The notes under the pieces: generated by a model
Told to the model about the DNA's origin: nothing
Seen by the model: only the letters and a program-made list of their open reading frames with translations
Databases searched by the model: none
In this document: piece after piece, positions 10,768 through 22,460 of the stretch
Layout of the letters: every line of letters begins with the position of its first letter
Position numbering within the stretch: position 1 is the stretch's first letter
Program-made: the position numbers and the translations under genes
Source: Sclerotinia nivalis
Taxonomy: Eukaryota; Ascomycota; Leotiomycetes; Helotiales; Sclerotiniaceae
Length of the DNA: 64,000 nucleotides
Assembly (NCBI GenBank): GCA_029531795.1
Contig: JAPEIS010000014.1
Span: forward strand, 1,736,001-1,800,000
Reading direction: 5' to 3'

Positions 10768-12120
10768 TCATTTATTATTTAGCTTTTTTGTTTTGCGCAA
10801 AGTCTTTATATTTTTGGTATTGATAAAGACTTTTTGATTAGTTATATAACAAAGTAAATTAGAGTGGTGGTGGTTAGTATAGTCTTTATAAGTAGCAATT
10901 ATTTGTTGTGTAAGAGTATAAAATTGTTTCAAGATATGTTTTATATGATTTGTGGTTTTATTATTTTTAAAGAATTTCCGTTTTTGTATTAAAGTTATAT
11001 CCGGTGGATAAGGTTTATTAGGTTTAATATCTAGGTATAAATTAAAATTGTAATTGGTAAAAAAAAAAAAACAATTAGTTGTTTCAGAGATCAAATTATT
11101 GGATGCAAATTCGGTTAAGGGTAACCAATCTAATCAATTGTTTTGATAATAGTTAACAAAAGTTTGTAAATATTATTTCAGAATTGAATTAATATATTTA
11201 GTTTGATTATTTGTTTGAAAATGAAAAGCTAAAAAATATTTTAAGGTAATTTTCAATCGTTCCAAAAATTATAATTAGAATCTTGATACGAACTGTGTTC
11301 TTCAATTGGAAATGATATTATTTGGAAATCTATAAAGCGTATAGATGTGGTTAATAAAAGTATCGATTAACTTCTTTATTGTTAGTATATATATATCAAT
11401 AAAATGTTTTATTTTGATTAGTTTGTAAATTATTATTAAGATATGTTTATAGGTAGAATTATAATAAATATAATCCGGGAGTAATGTAATATAATTGATT
11501 GAGATATCAGATTATATACGAAAAGGGATAGGCAACAATTTCAAAAATCCGGGAGGCGTCGATTTGGATGATTTAATGTGAATACAAAGTTCGTAGATCT
11601 TTATATAAAATGTAATCTCCAAATGTATATTAGATTATCAGTATATATAAGAGACAAGATCAATTGTTTTAGTTTAATCAGAATAGTTGATAGGATTAGA
11701 AGAATAAGTTCGATAGATAATTTGGAGTTTGAGTTTATTATCTAATGGAATCTAAATCTTATCCTGGTAGTAAATTCTATTATTTTGGATTGAACAATCT
11801 TGTATAGCGATCCGGAGGGTTTTATGATACTCTTTTGGTTATTTAGTTATTGATAGATTGTTAAGAGTAAAGATAAATTAATCTACGATGTTAGATTTAG
11901 TATATATTGTATCGATTAAGGTATCAATTGATTGATCATGAAATGGTACTATTGTTTCCATTGGTACCAAATTAATATGCCTAATCAAATCCTTATAAAG
12001 GTTGTTATCAAAACGGTTTTGAAGGAGAATAATATGTTCTCGATTTTTTAGACGTTTATCGTTTGGATTAGAGTGATATAGTCAATCTTCGTGTTTTCTA
12101 TTTAGTGTATTTAATCGAAT
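10768..12120 (-). pseudogene. Integrase remnant of the minus-strand element
   Basis: The open C-terminal part is 10768-11094 (FFTNYNFNLYLDIKPNKPYPP, continuing to NTKNIKT), homologous to 2197-2523. Upstream on the minus strand, translation across stops gives the H2C2 zinc-binding region (IAIQDCSIQNNRIYYQDK and following, near 11800) and the core. Heavily RIP-mutated. Confidence 0.75.
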
Positions 12121-12751
12121 AGCTTTGTTTTTTGGTTGATAAATTATACAGAAATTATATTGAGATAGAAATTCAAATTATTGTATTTGTTGTTGATTGA
12201 GAGTTTTTATAGTTATAAAATATTCGAGATTTTTGTAATCAGTGAGAATCTTGAATTCCTTTTGTGAATTTTGGAGTTTTGAGTGTTATTTTTCTATTAT
12301 CTTGATAATAATGAATAATTCTTTGTTATAAATTTCATAATTGTATTTCATTGTTGTATGTTTAAATAAAAAGTAAATGATTGGATACAAAACATTATTA
12401 TTATTATATTACAAAAGAACTTCTCCTGAAGTTCAATCAGAAATATTGATTTCCAAAACAGTTTTCCGTTTGTAATCAAAGTATATCAAAACTGGTGTTA
12501 TTATGAAAGCTCTTTTTAAAGTATCAAAAATCTTTGTATAATCTATAATCCAATTTTATATAATATTCTTTTGTAAGAGATTATTAAAAGAATAACAAAT
12601 CTTTGAAAAATCTTTTATAAAACATTGATAGAAATTAACGAAATCGAAAAATCATTATAAATCCTTTATATATAAAAACAATTTCCAAAATATAATAATT
12701 ATAATCTTTTCTTAATCCATTTCGATACCTTCAATTGTAATAATAAGATCT
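12121..12751 (-). pseudogene. RNase H and 3' half of reverse transcriptase (minus-strand element)
   Basis: The minus-strand translation contains LEIDISDWTSGEVLL (RNase H start, near 12455), YNYEIYNKELFIII and [11 protein letters not shown] (near 12230). Nearest the junction it reads ITIEGIEMD, the segment that normally follows the reverse transcriptase palm region. It joins directly to 18536 once the nested element is removed. Confidence 0.8.
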
Positions 12752-12988
12752 TGTCACGGGGTCAGGGCCGGGCCACTGGACCGGCCCCTTTAGTAGGCTC
12801 CATCTATCCGATCCAGCACCGAGCGGAGCACGTTCGATAATCGTACCCTGTAAGAGCGCTAGGGCTCGAAGCCCTAGTACATATAAATATATTTAAAGGA
12901 AATGTTCCTTTTATAGAAACGTAACTCTTCGAGCTATATCTTATCAATAAAAGTGATTTCTATTATTTTGTCTATTGTTTCTGTGATA
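12752..12988 (+). repeat. 5' LTR of the nested element (237 bp)
   Basis: Starts tgtcacggggtcagggccgg and ends ctgtgata. It has a hairpin at 12859-12877 (CTAGGGCT/AGCCCTAG) at the same place as the hairpin in the 3269 LTR. It retains a GC-rich start that is strongly mutated in the 3' copy. Confidence 0.93.
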
Positions 12989-13139
12989 CTATGTAGCTCC
13001 CTTTTATTTGTGCTGATACTTCTATGATATCGTTCTGTCTGCACCTGTCTAATCAGTTCAACTCTTTTGAAGAATTCGCTATTGTTGTAATCAGTGATAT
13101 CATAATTTGGTATTGTTATTTTATCTCTTTTTATAAATT

Positions 13140-14310
13140 CAGTATAAAAATGAAAACAGAAGTAATCGATCTATAATCTGCAATTCAAAAGCTTATTTTC
13201 GATTTGTAAATCGAAAAAACTGTATTTATATAATAGAGAGAGAAGAATAATAGATTGATTATTTATCTAATTCAATTCTATCCTGTTCTTATTGTTTTAT
13301 TTGTTTTAATCTCTATCGATCAAATTGATTTTTTGTTTCTAACTTTTATTATAACTTTAGTTGCTATTTTTATTCTATCGAAATTTCAATTGAGTGAGAA
13401 GGTACTTGATCTTGTATTGTTTAATAAAACGAAAATCGATCTTGATCGATTTATCGATCAAATACAAAATAAAATGTATGCCAATTCTGATTGCTTCATT
13501 TTTTTGCATTCCTGTTTGACTTATATAATTGGAAGATTAACTGGATTTATTGCTGTACAAATTCGATTGTATAATATCAAAGGATAATTTGTTAAACTTG
13601 TCGATTATGAAGATCTATTGCAAATACTGAAAAGAGTTTATGGAAACTAGAACAAACAAACCAAAACCTGGAAACTTCTGATCAATCTAAAACAAAGGAA
13701 CCAATCGTTTTATATCTTCTATATTGAGTTCCAAAGATTAGTATTGGAAATCGGGATGGTTGACGATAATAGCATTCTGGTTATTCTATTAGAACAAGCT
13801 TTATCGAATGAATTGAAGAACTAGATTGTTATTGCCAAGCTCCTTACGGATAATGCCGACGCATTTGCTGCTTTTGTGTAGATATTGAAGAATCATCGTC
13901 TGTATCTGATAAAACCGACCGATTTCGGTTGTAGTCCAATCATCCCGTCACTTTATATTATTATTCAAAATCTGAATTCTGTTAATCGTACTTCCGTTCC
14001 GTCCCCGAATTCTATTGTTCGATTTGCTGTTTCTGTTACAATTATGTCTATTGGAGATCCAATGGATTTCAGTTCCCAAAGATGTACTAATAGATACAAA
14101 CAAGGGGAATGCTTCCATTGTGGGTCTGCCGATCACTGTATAAAAGATTGTTTGTTCTTAGATAATCATTCTGTACAAACTAGAATTAGTCTTATCAATC
14201 TTGTTCCGCTATCTTCTATTCCGTTCTTTGTCCAGATTCAACTATATACTATATCACTATACAATCTATCCCCTTCCGGTTCTCCGAGTTCAGGAAACGG
14301 AGTCTGTCTA
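13140..14310 (+). pseudogene. gag remnant with intact CCHC knuckle
   Basis: Open stretches at 13255-13587 and 13885-14316 align with the Gag region of the 3269 element. The knuckle GECFHCGSADHCIKDC (about 14105-14152) keeps C-x2-C-x4-H-x4-C. Stop codons separate the two open parts. Confidence 0.75.
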
Positions 14311-14351
14311 GTATAAATCGTTATCAAACGAAAGTCTTATATATATTACAT

Positions 14352-14810
14352 TTGTCCGTCATTGTAACTCGAAGTTTATCTTTCGTTGAAGAAACAAGCA
14401 ATCGAGTAAATCTGATGATATTATCTATTACTGTTTTATCGATGCTTAATCGATTCTATTCTATTTATATTATGATGGATAGCAAATGCGAAGGATATAC
14501 TTTCGCAAATCGAAATTGGGTTGAAGTTATTAAGCTTTTAATGTATAAATTATTTATTCCATTCGAAGTCATTAAATTCGATGGGAAAATACTATCTGAA
14601 AATCGAATGAATTGTTATATTCTAATCGATTTACAAATTAATGATTATTATGAAAAGAAATCAAAAATCTATATTATTGAGTTAATCTATTATCCAATTG
14701 TTTTAGGATTAGAATGGCTAAAGAAGTATAATCCCTATATCAAATTCGTATTTAATATATTCCGATTCGATAACAAGTTTTATCGAAAATTCTATAATAC
14801 ATTGTTATAA
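14352..14810 (+). pseudogene. Aspartic protease remnant of the nested element
   Basis: 152 open codons homologous to 4819-5529. The active site reads MMDSKCEGYTF, with the glycine of D-S-G replaced by lysine (a G-to-A consequence). The ILGL-type block reads VLGLEWLKKYN. Confidence 0.75.
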
Positions 14811-15049
14811 CTATTCTGTATGAAAATGTTGCAGGATGTCCCGAAGAAAGTCTGTTTGGTATATTTGCCTTTTTGTCTGGATGCCCTTCAAAGTAAGGAT
14901 ATTGTATTTGTATTAATGAGAACCTGTATAGTATATATTCGTTGTGGTTATAAAATGTTCTAGGTTATTATAAATCTGATTGATAATATTCTGTTCCAAA
15001 AAAAAGATCCTGTTTTATTTAATCTGTTTGAGGAATTCCGATCCTGGAT

Positions 15050-16400
15050 CGATGTATTCTCTTTGCGAAACGCTGACAAATTGTCTTTGCATTGATCATA
15101 CGATTACGATATTTGTTTGAAGAAGGAAGCCAAACTATTATTTGAAGTTCTTTATTCTATATCTCGAAACGAGTTTACTGCTTTGAAAGACTGACTATCC
15201 GAGAACTTTCAAAAAGGGTTCATCCATCCGAATTCGTCTGTTTCGGTTTTGTTTATTCTATTCGTTAAGAAACCTGATAGAGGTTATGATTCTGTATCGA
15301 TTATCGAACTCTGAATAACCTATCAGCGAAAAATCGTTATTTGTTATTGTTTACCAAAGAATCTTTGAACAATCTAAAAGAAATGAAATTCTTTATGAAG
15401 ATCGATATATTCAACAATATAAGGATTAAGGAAAAATAAGAACATTTAACTGCTTTCTGTACCCGTTTCGATTTGTTTGAGATTTTGATTATACTCTTTG
15501 AATTGACCGATGTATCCGTTACATTTCAATGTTTTATCAATAATACTTTGCGAGAATATTTAGATATATTTTGTATTGTTTATTTAGATAATATTCTAAT
15601 CTATAATAGAATCCATTTTAAATATATCGTTTATATTCAAAAGGTTCTGGAAACCCTAAAAAAGGCTGGTTTGTATACGAATCTGAAAAAGTACGACTTT
15701 TTGAAATCTGAAATTAAATTCCTGGGCCTTATTATAGATCGAAAAGGTATCCAAATGAACTCCGCAAAGATCAAAACGATCGTTGAATAGAAGATTCCGG
15801 TTTATCTGATAGATATATAAACATTTATCGGATTTGGCAATTTCTATCGATAATTTATTTATAGTTTTTCGTTTATTATATACCTGTTGATTAATCTGAC
15901 CTGAAAGAATATCCTGTTTATTTGGAGTTTTGTTTATACAAAAGCTTTTTTTGCTTTGAAGATAGTGTTTACTGAAGTACTAGTTTTAGTTGCTTTTGAT
16001 TAGGAAAAAGATATAATCGTAAAGATTAACGTATTCGATTTCGTATCTACTGAAGTGTTATCCCAATACAACAATATAGGAATCCTGAAATCTATTACAT
16101 ATTTCTCGAAAAAGTATTTGATCGCCGAATATAATTACAAGATTTACAACAAAGAATTATTAACCATTATTCGATATTTCAAAGAATAACATTTAGAATT
16201 AAAAAGAACACCATCTCCGATTTAGATGATTATAGATTACAAGAATTTGAAGTATTTTACAACTACCAAATTATTGAACTGTTGTCAAATCCGTTAATCT
16301 GAATTTCTGTTTCGATTCAATTTCAAGATTATCTATCGATTAAATAAACAAAGAGCTAAACCTGATACTTTGATCAGGAGGTCAAAGGATCTGCCTAAAG
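15050..16400 (+). pseudogene. Reverse transcriptase and RNase H remnant of the nested element
   Basis: The reverse transcriptase is open at 15473-15790. The catalytic box is VYLDNILIY, with the second aspartate of YLDD changed to asparagine. RNase H blocks (NVFDFVSTEVLSQY near 16028, [13 protein letters not shown] near 16134, DYKNLKYF near 16236) follow, with stops between them. Confidence 0.8.
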
Positions 16401-16438
16401 AGGAAAATGAACGCTTTCTACATTAGAACTAAACGATT

Positions 16439-17836
16439 TTGAAATCAGAAAACCTTGATTTCGTTCTATTCTTTGCATCTATTTCTGTTTCTGTACCTGT
16501 CTCACCTATACTTATCTTATCTGATCCGATAGATTTCTCGAAAAAAAGAATTCGTTTTGCAATCATTATTTGTAATCAATCCCACCGATCGCCGAAAGAA
16601 TCTGATTCAGTTCATGCAGTTTTCAGATCTATCCTATCCGTTTTTAACTCTTTATTCATTTCTAATGTTTTGCTTATTCTCAAAGCTCTATTGATCTCTA
16701 AACCATTATTCGTTCTTATTACTCCGCTTAATCAACTCCCGATATCCGTTGTAATCCCCGATTTGTTATTCGAATTATTGAAGGAATTGAAAACTTTATT
16801 TATTGAAGTATATATATCTGATCTTATATTTGCATCTATTCTGAAGGCCTTGGTAGAGAAAGTATTTAAGTATCCCTGTATTATCCTGTCCGAATACACC
16901 GAGAATAATAACCTGCTGTATTATTGCAGGAAGCTTTTCGTTCCTGATCACGATAACCTGAAAGCTGAATTGCTTTGCTTGATCCACGATTCCCTTGCCA
17001 CAGATCACCTATACTGTACTCGCACTTTTGAGCTCCTGTTCCGAAACTATTATTGGCCTAGATATTATGATTACGTCAATCATTAGATATATAATTGTTA
17101 TAATTGCTATCGAACAATACCAAACTGTAAAGGACAAAAAAATATCCTTCGTTTGTTCCCGATCCCTCAACAAATGTGGAGGGATATATCGATCGATTTC
17201 ATAATGTATCTCCCGAAAAGTTTTGGTTATGATGCGATATTCGTAATAATCGATTGATTGATTAAAATGAAGCATTTTCTGTTTTATTATAGTACTTGTA
17301 ATTCCAAAGAAGTAGTTTGTTTGTTCCTGAAGTATATCTGGAAACTGTACAGCTTATTGTCGACAATTATATCCGATCGTAGTGCTTAATTCATATCTGA
17401 TTTCTGGAAACACGTTTGTAAACGCTTGAATACAACATCGAAACTATCGATAATCTACTATTCGGAAACCGATAGGCAAACTAAGAAAGCAAACGCTATA
17501 TTCGAGCAATATCTCCGATCATATATCTCGTACCTATAAAACAATTGATCTGAATAATTATCGATTATTGAATTTTCAATCAATTCTGTTTGATCTAAAA
17601 GTTCTTATTTAACCTTGTTCTTTGCGAATTATAGTTATTAGTTGTGTATAGGATTTGAACCATCCATTATCATTAACTGTTCTGGCATTCGGGATACCGA
17701 AGAGTTTGTCAAGAAAATGTCCCTAATCGTTGAATATCTGAAGACCAAATTGATCGTTAGTCAAATCCGTTATACAAAGAATATTGATATTCATTGTACT
17801 TCTATTCGTTATTACAATCCTGGTGATCTAGTTTGA
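16439..17836 (+). pseudogene. Integrase remnant of the nested element
   Basis: An open part (16439-17086) ends in the zinc-binding region (DSLATDHLYCTRTFELLF, NYYWPRYYDY), then stops at TAG. The core follows (DISIDFIMYL near 17190, SDRSA-stop-FISDFW near 17378). The C-terminal part is open at 17642-17836. Inactive. Confidence 0.8.
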
Positions 17837-17959
17837 TTGAATATCAAAAACATCAAGATTTTAAGACTTCAGAAGAAACTAGATTAGAAGAATCTAGGCC
17901 TATTCCGGATTTTACGAACTATAAGTATATATGTTTACAAACTCGAATTACCTATCTCG

Positions 17960-18286
17960 ATGAGAAATCATTTTGTATTTTATATGAATTTATTATATTC
18001 TATTTATAACAATTCTATTCTTGATCAATACAATCTACCCCCTCCTTTCATTGAAGTCGAAGGAATCAAACAATTCGAAATGGAGGAAGTTCTGAATTTC
18101 CATTGGAAACGCCACGATCGTGGTAACCCCCGCCTGAAATATATTGTTCGATGGATCGGCTACGATAAGCCGACCGAAGAATCTATTGATTATCTGAACA
18201 ACATTCGAGAACTGATCCAGAATTATTATCGAAGGTATCCGAATAAACCTGGTTTTTATAATCACCTCAACAGAGTTCGGCCTTAA
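17960..18286 (+). pseudogene. Chromodomain of the nested element, open reading frame intact
   Basis: 108 codons without a stop. The chromodomain is clear: EVLNFHWKRHDRGNPRLKYI, VRWIGYDKPTEESIDYLNN, then an aromatic/arginine-rich tail. The aromatic-cage-type tryptophan in VRW is kept, unlike the copy at 8380-8657 where it became a stop. In chromoviruses this domain targets integration to chromatin, by family knowledge. The start codon shown is only the first ATG after a stop; the natural protein began upstream in Pol. Confidence 0.8.
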
Positions 18287-18298
18287 GAAAGGGAATAC

Positions 18299-18535
18299 TA
18301 TTATAGAATTAAAGCTGGATTACTGAACTGACTTCTTTAGTAGACTCTACCTGTCCGATCCAGCACCAAACGGAGTACGCTCGATGATTATACCCTGTAA
18401 GAACACTAGAGCTCGGAGCCCTAGCATACACAAATATATTTAAAGGAAACGTTCCTTTTATAAAAACGTAGCTCTTCGAGCTACATCTTATCAATAAAAG
18501 TGATTTCTGTTATCCTGTCTGTTGCCTCCATGATA
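18299..18535 (+). repeat. 3' LTR of the nested element (237 bp)
   Basis: Starts tattatagaattaaagctgg, which aligns base for base with the GC-rich 5' LTR start through G-to-A and C-to-T changes. It ends catgata followed by the duplication gatct (18536-18540). Confidence 0.93.
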
Positions 18536-19100
18536 GATCTAAATACTTTGTTTTTGTAATTTCGAATTTGTATTTGTTAATATCAATCTGTAATCCAGTA
18601 TCCATTAACTTTTGAATTACTTAGCGGATATACTTTTTATATTCTACAAGATTATCGAAATAGATTAGAATGTTATCGAGATATACAATACAATATTTGT
18701 TCAATTCGTCGAAAAATGTATAATTGATATAATATTGGAATGATATAAGCGTATTGTAGAAACCGAAAGGTATAATTAGAGATTCAAAAAGATCAAAACG
18801 AATAATAAATATAGTTTTCCATTTATTTTCTTCGGCGATTTGTAATTTGTTAAATGTTATAATGATATCAAGCTTAATATAAATTTTTGTATTACAAAAA
18901 GCATCCAATATTTCGCAAACGATAAATAATGGATAACGATTTTTTATAATAATATTATTTAATCTTCAATAATCTTAACAAATGCAAACCCCTCTTTTCG
19001 ATTTGGCAATTAATAATAAAGGAGAGGTATATTATGATTTCGATTCCCGAATAAACTCTTTGAAAAGATTATTATTAAATCATTTGTATACTATTATTAA
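18536..19100 (-). pseudogene. 5' half of reverse transcriptase (minus-strand element)
   Basis: The open part 18621-18908 reads ...LFESLIIPFGFYN and the catalytic box VYLDNILIYF (YLDD with D-to-N). The sequence next to the nested element reads GLQIDINKYKFEITKTKYLDL and continues across the junction into IITIEGIEMD at 12751. Confidence 0.85.
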
Positions 19101-20285
19101 TTTTATTAACAATAAAGAACGGTTTTTGAAATAAAATGGCTTTTTACCAAATATCAATTCAATTTTGTAATTCCAGATTCAACAAAATAGCAACTTATTT
19201 ATATAATATAAAAGGAAAATAAGAAATTTATCTTATAATTATATAGAAAATCTTTATCGTATTTGATTATCATTAAGGGAAGATTTGTCGGTTAAAAATT
19301 TGTTGATATCAACCTCAAAGATCTTTTGCAAATAAAGCAGTTTGTAATAATTATATATAAAATCATAAAATTGCGATGGAGTTCTAAAGAGTATCTCTGT
19401 TATATTATTTTGCCCTTGTAAAATCGATCGAAAATCCTTTTTTATGAGTATTGAGGATAATATAATCTATCGTAGATGATTTTGTTCAATAGTTTTTTGT
19501 ACAGTATTCAATTCATTTTATATCAATTGGATAATTCAAATATTATTTTGTTAACAAAACGAAATAAAGTTAAAAGCTTATAATCAACGAATATCATCTA
19601 TATTTGGATTTGTATTTTTATAAATAAATATAAAAAGTTCTTCAATAGAAAATAAGGACAAATGGTTTTTTGGATTATGAATAGATCGATATCGATTTAC
19701 AATCTTTAAGATCAATTTTGGATATAGATAATTGGGAATCATCTATATTTGATTATTTGATTCTCCACAACGCTTTATTCGATAATGATTTATACTAGAT
19801 ATCAAATCCTATTGAAATTCGAAATCAATAGAAGAATCGTTAGATTGTAATATATAACCTTTATTTGGTATCTTTTCAATAAAAGGTTTTTTATAAAAAG
19901 TTCTTTTAAAAATAAAAAGTATTTGAAAAAATGAATAATCGATATCATCCTTTAAACAATTTTCGATATATAAAAAGCAATATTTATAAACTATACATTT
20001 AGCTTTTATATCAAAATCGATAAGGAATTTATTTAAAGATTCGATAACATCAATGATCTATTATAGAATAACTTTTGTTAGATCCTTTTGTTCTTTAATC
20101 GGAAATAGAATCGTTGGTACAATAATTAACTCTAAATCATAATACACTAAGCAATTGGAAGTATAATAATTTGAAGAGAATGTTAAACTCATCTCTATTC
20201 AATTGATAATAAGATTGTAGTGTTGTAATTATAATAAACCAAAGATTAATAATATCTCTAATGAAAATTGGATAATATAAAAGAA
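19101..20285 (-). pseudogene. Degraded spacer between protease and reverse transcriptase (minus-strand element)
   Basis: Gypsy Pol sequence is expected here by position, but stops are dense and I recognise no motif with confidence. Very AT-rich. Confidence 0.4.
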
Positions 20286-20540
20286 CTAATATTCATAATA
20301 ATCCTTTATAACGATTTCCATTACAAAATATTCTGTAATTCTGTCGATGATCTTTCTATCGACAAATCGGAATTCGCAAAAGTAAAGTAAGAATTGTATT
20401 TCAATATTGTATTTGAAAGCAAAAGAACGATTAATAAAGATTTCTCCAGAATATCCATTATCAATAAGATTTGTAACAGTAAAGGGATTTTCATACACAA
20501 GGAATATAATAGTTTTAACAAATAAAGATTTGCTATTCAT
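20286..20540 (-). pseudogene. Aspartic protease remnant (minus-strand element)
   Basis: 84 codons including VTNLIDNGYSGEIFINRSFA, where DNG stands for the D-S/T-G active site. Its position between the gag knuckle and the reverse transcriptase supports the call. Confidence 0.65.
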
Positions 20541-20731
20541 AAAATTGAATTACAATGGCTTATTTCTATCCATTTTTCGATTTACCTTCTTGTTTTTAAT
20601 ATTCCTTTACAAACGATTTTTCGTAAAGATTAATCTTTTCTTTATTCAAAACTTTCTTTGATTGAATTGAATATAGAAACAATCTTTTCTAACTTAATAT
20701 AACCTTACCATTATATCTGATTCAGATATTA

Positions 20732-21016
20732 TTAGTTTTGTATCCAATTACCAGTATATCCTTCTCGAAATCCATTACGATTATTATTAAACCTATTAAC
20801 ATTTCGAAAAACCAAAACAATAGTGTATTGATCGAAGACCGGATTAATTGAAACAACAATATTATAATTGGAAAAAGTATTAATGGAAATTTGTTTACCA
20901 AAAAAAAGATTACTATTGATATTATAAATAATATAACAATTAATTTGAAAATGATTGATCTTATTATAATAATTGTAAGAAATCATAGGATTAAATTTCT
21001 TTTTCTTATTTTGCAA
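20732..21016 (-). pseudogene. gag nucleocapsid remnant with mutated zinc knuckle
   Basis: Contains YNYYNKINHFQINC, which matches C-x2-C-x4-H-x4-C if the first two cysteines were turned into tyrosines (TGT/TGC to TAT/TAC, a G-to-A change). Zinc binding is therefore lost. Confidence 0.6.
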
Positions 21017-22295
21017 ATTCTTTTTCTGTTATCCTTTTTGTTTTATTGTATTGAGATCTATAAGGTTATTATCAACAATAAATATTTTATCAGAATTTTT
21101 GTTATAATATTTAACATTATAAAGATTCTGATTTCAAATAGAGAATTTCTTTTGCCAATTATCAACATTGTCAGTTGTACAAAAATTCGAATTATTAATA
21201 ACCAAAGTTCGAAAAAGGATTATAATTTTTTGCTTTATTGTATTAACAATCTTGTAATCAAACTTATAGTAAAAGTTAACAAAATAAAACAATATAAAAA
21301 AAAAAACTGAAAAGGATTCCTTTGAATTTATAGAAAACTTATCGAATTTGAACGAGATTTCCCTTTCGATATCCACAAAGATATATAATTTATCCAATTT
21401 GACCAAAAACGAAACAACAGAATCGAAGCAAATAAAATCATCAACGAATCTAATAATATCTATAATACATTCTTGTTATATTTAACCATCGAAAAAACTA
21501 ATAATATAACTAATCTTCTTTTATTCAAAAACAAAAAGTTGTAAATCGATTATTCAACAAAGTTACAAATCCAACTTTCAAAACTAATAGTTTTTTTATT
21601 AAATAAGAATATTAAATCTTTCGTCTTTAAAAATAGATAGATCCTTTTGAGTTTGATAAAGAGTGATCGGTTTCTAGCTAATAGCAACACCATTGGCGTC
21701 TAGTTGAGTTTGCTTGCCGGCTAGAATACAAAAAAGCTTAACGTTTTCCGCTTTGAATTCCTCAATCTTATTTATTTGAATAACGATATAAGTAACTTGA
21801 ATAATAAAGCGATCTTCGATAACAAAGAAAACATAATTTAGATAAATAGTTTGTTCATTAGGACCGGTAACGAAGTTTAGTATTACTGAAGTATCTAATT
21901 CTGCTAGGATTTATATAATAGTAGATTATTGGCCAAAGACTTATTGGATTTCGGTACAAATTCCTTTGATAAAAATAGAAATCATACTACTAGCGAATGT
22001 AAAACCGAAAATCATTATAAAAAGAATTACAATTATACAAAATAATCGATAAGGAATTTGCAATTACATAAAAGCAATCAAAAACAGATACAGAAGTCTA
22101 TAAATAAATATAATCATACAAAAGCAATTAGGGATCAGAAGCTACACAAAAACAGATAAGAAATGCAACTACACAAAAACAAACGAATTACAACAACACA
22201 AAAGCAATCGAAAACAAACACAAAAGTCTACAAATGATTTGACAAGGCCAGATCACTTCGTAAAGTAACAGAGCCTTTGAAAGAATAATACAAAT
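21017..22295 (-). pseudogene. gag and leader region of the minus-strand element
   Basis: Between the knuckle and the 5' LTR. Short open stretches on both strands (for example 21134-21406) are AT-driven. At 22060-22230 a short imperfect repeat of acacaaaagcaatc/aaacagat type occurs. No motif can be assigned. Confidence 0.45.
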
Positions 22296-22455
22296 TATTA
22301 CAGTAAAGGAAAAAGTATATATAGGTTTGATCTATTGTTGTACTACAAGAAGAAGAAGATCAAGGAGATGACCTGACTATATAGAAGTGAGTGTATGCAT
22401 GTGTGCCTAAGGCACACATGATCACGTGCAGGTGAAGGGAAATGAACCCGTAACA
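22296..22455 (-). repeat. 5' LTR of the minus-strand element (160 bp)
   Basis: Plus-strand sequence starts tattacagtaaagg and ends gaacccgtaaca, so on the element strand it starts TGTTACGGGTTC. It is flanked by attaa at 22456-22460. A palindrome, tgtgcctaaggcaca, lies at about 22402-22416. Confidence 0.9.
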
Positions 22456-22460
22456 ATTAA

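Larger units (their letters stand above)
12752..18535 (+). mobile_element. Nested full-length Ty3/gypsy chromovirus-like element, RIP-degraded
   Basis: 5,784 bp with two 237-bp LTRs and a perfect 5-bp duplication gatct (12747-12751 and 18536-18540). Domain order is gag-CCHC, protease, reverse transcriptase, RNase H, integrase, chromodomain, on the plus strand. It inserted into the reverse transcriptase of the minus-strand element 9920-22455, so it is younger than that element. Gag and Pol resemble those of the 3269-8883 element throughout, and the R/U5-like halves of the LTRs are alike, but the first halves of the LTRs differ. Dead by many stops. Confidence 0.94.
9920..22455 (-). mobile_element. 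Large minus-strand Ty3/gypsy element, split by a nested retrotransposon
   Basis: LTRs at 9920-10082 (3') and 22296-22455 (5') lie in the same orientation and are flanked by the perfect duplication attaa (9915-9919 and 22456-22460). Minus-strand domains run from high to low coordinates: gag knuckle near 20950, protease near 20400, reverse transcriptase from about 19000 to 18541 and on from 12751, then RNase H and integrase to 10768. A second element (12752-18535) sits inside the reverse transcriptase. Removing it and one gatct copy restores a continuous reading across the junction. Own length is about 6.75 kb. The family is the same as the fragment at 1-2720. Confidence 0.9.
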
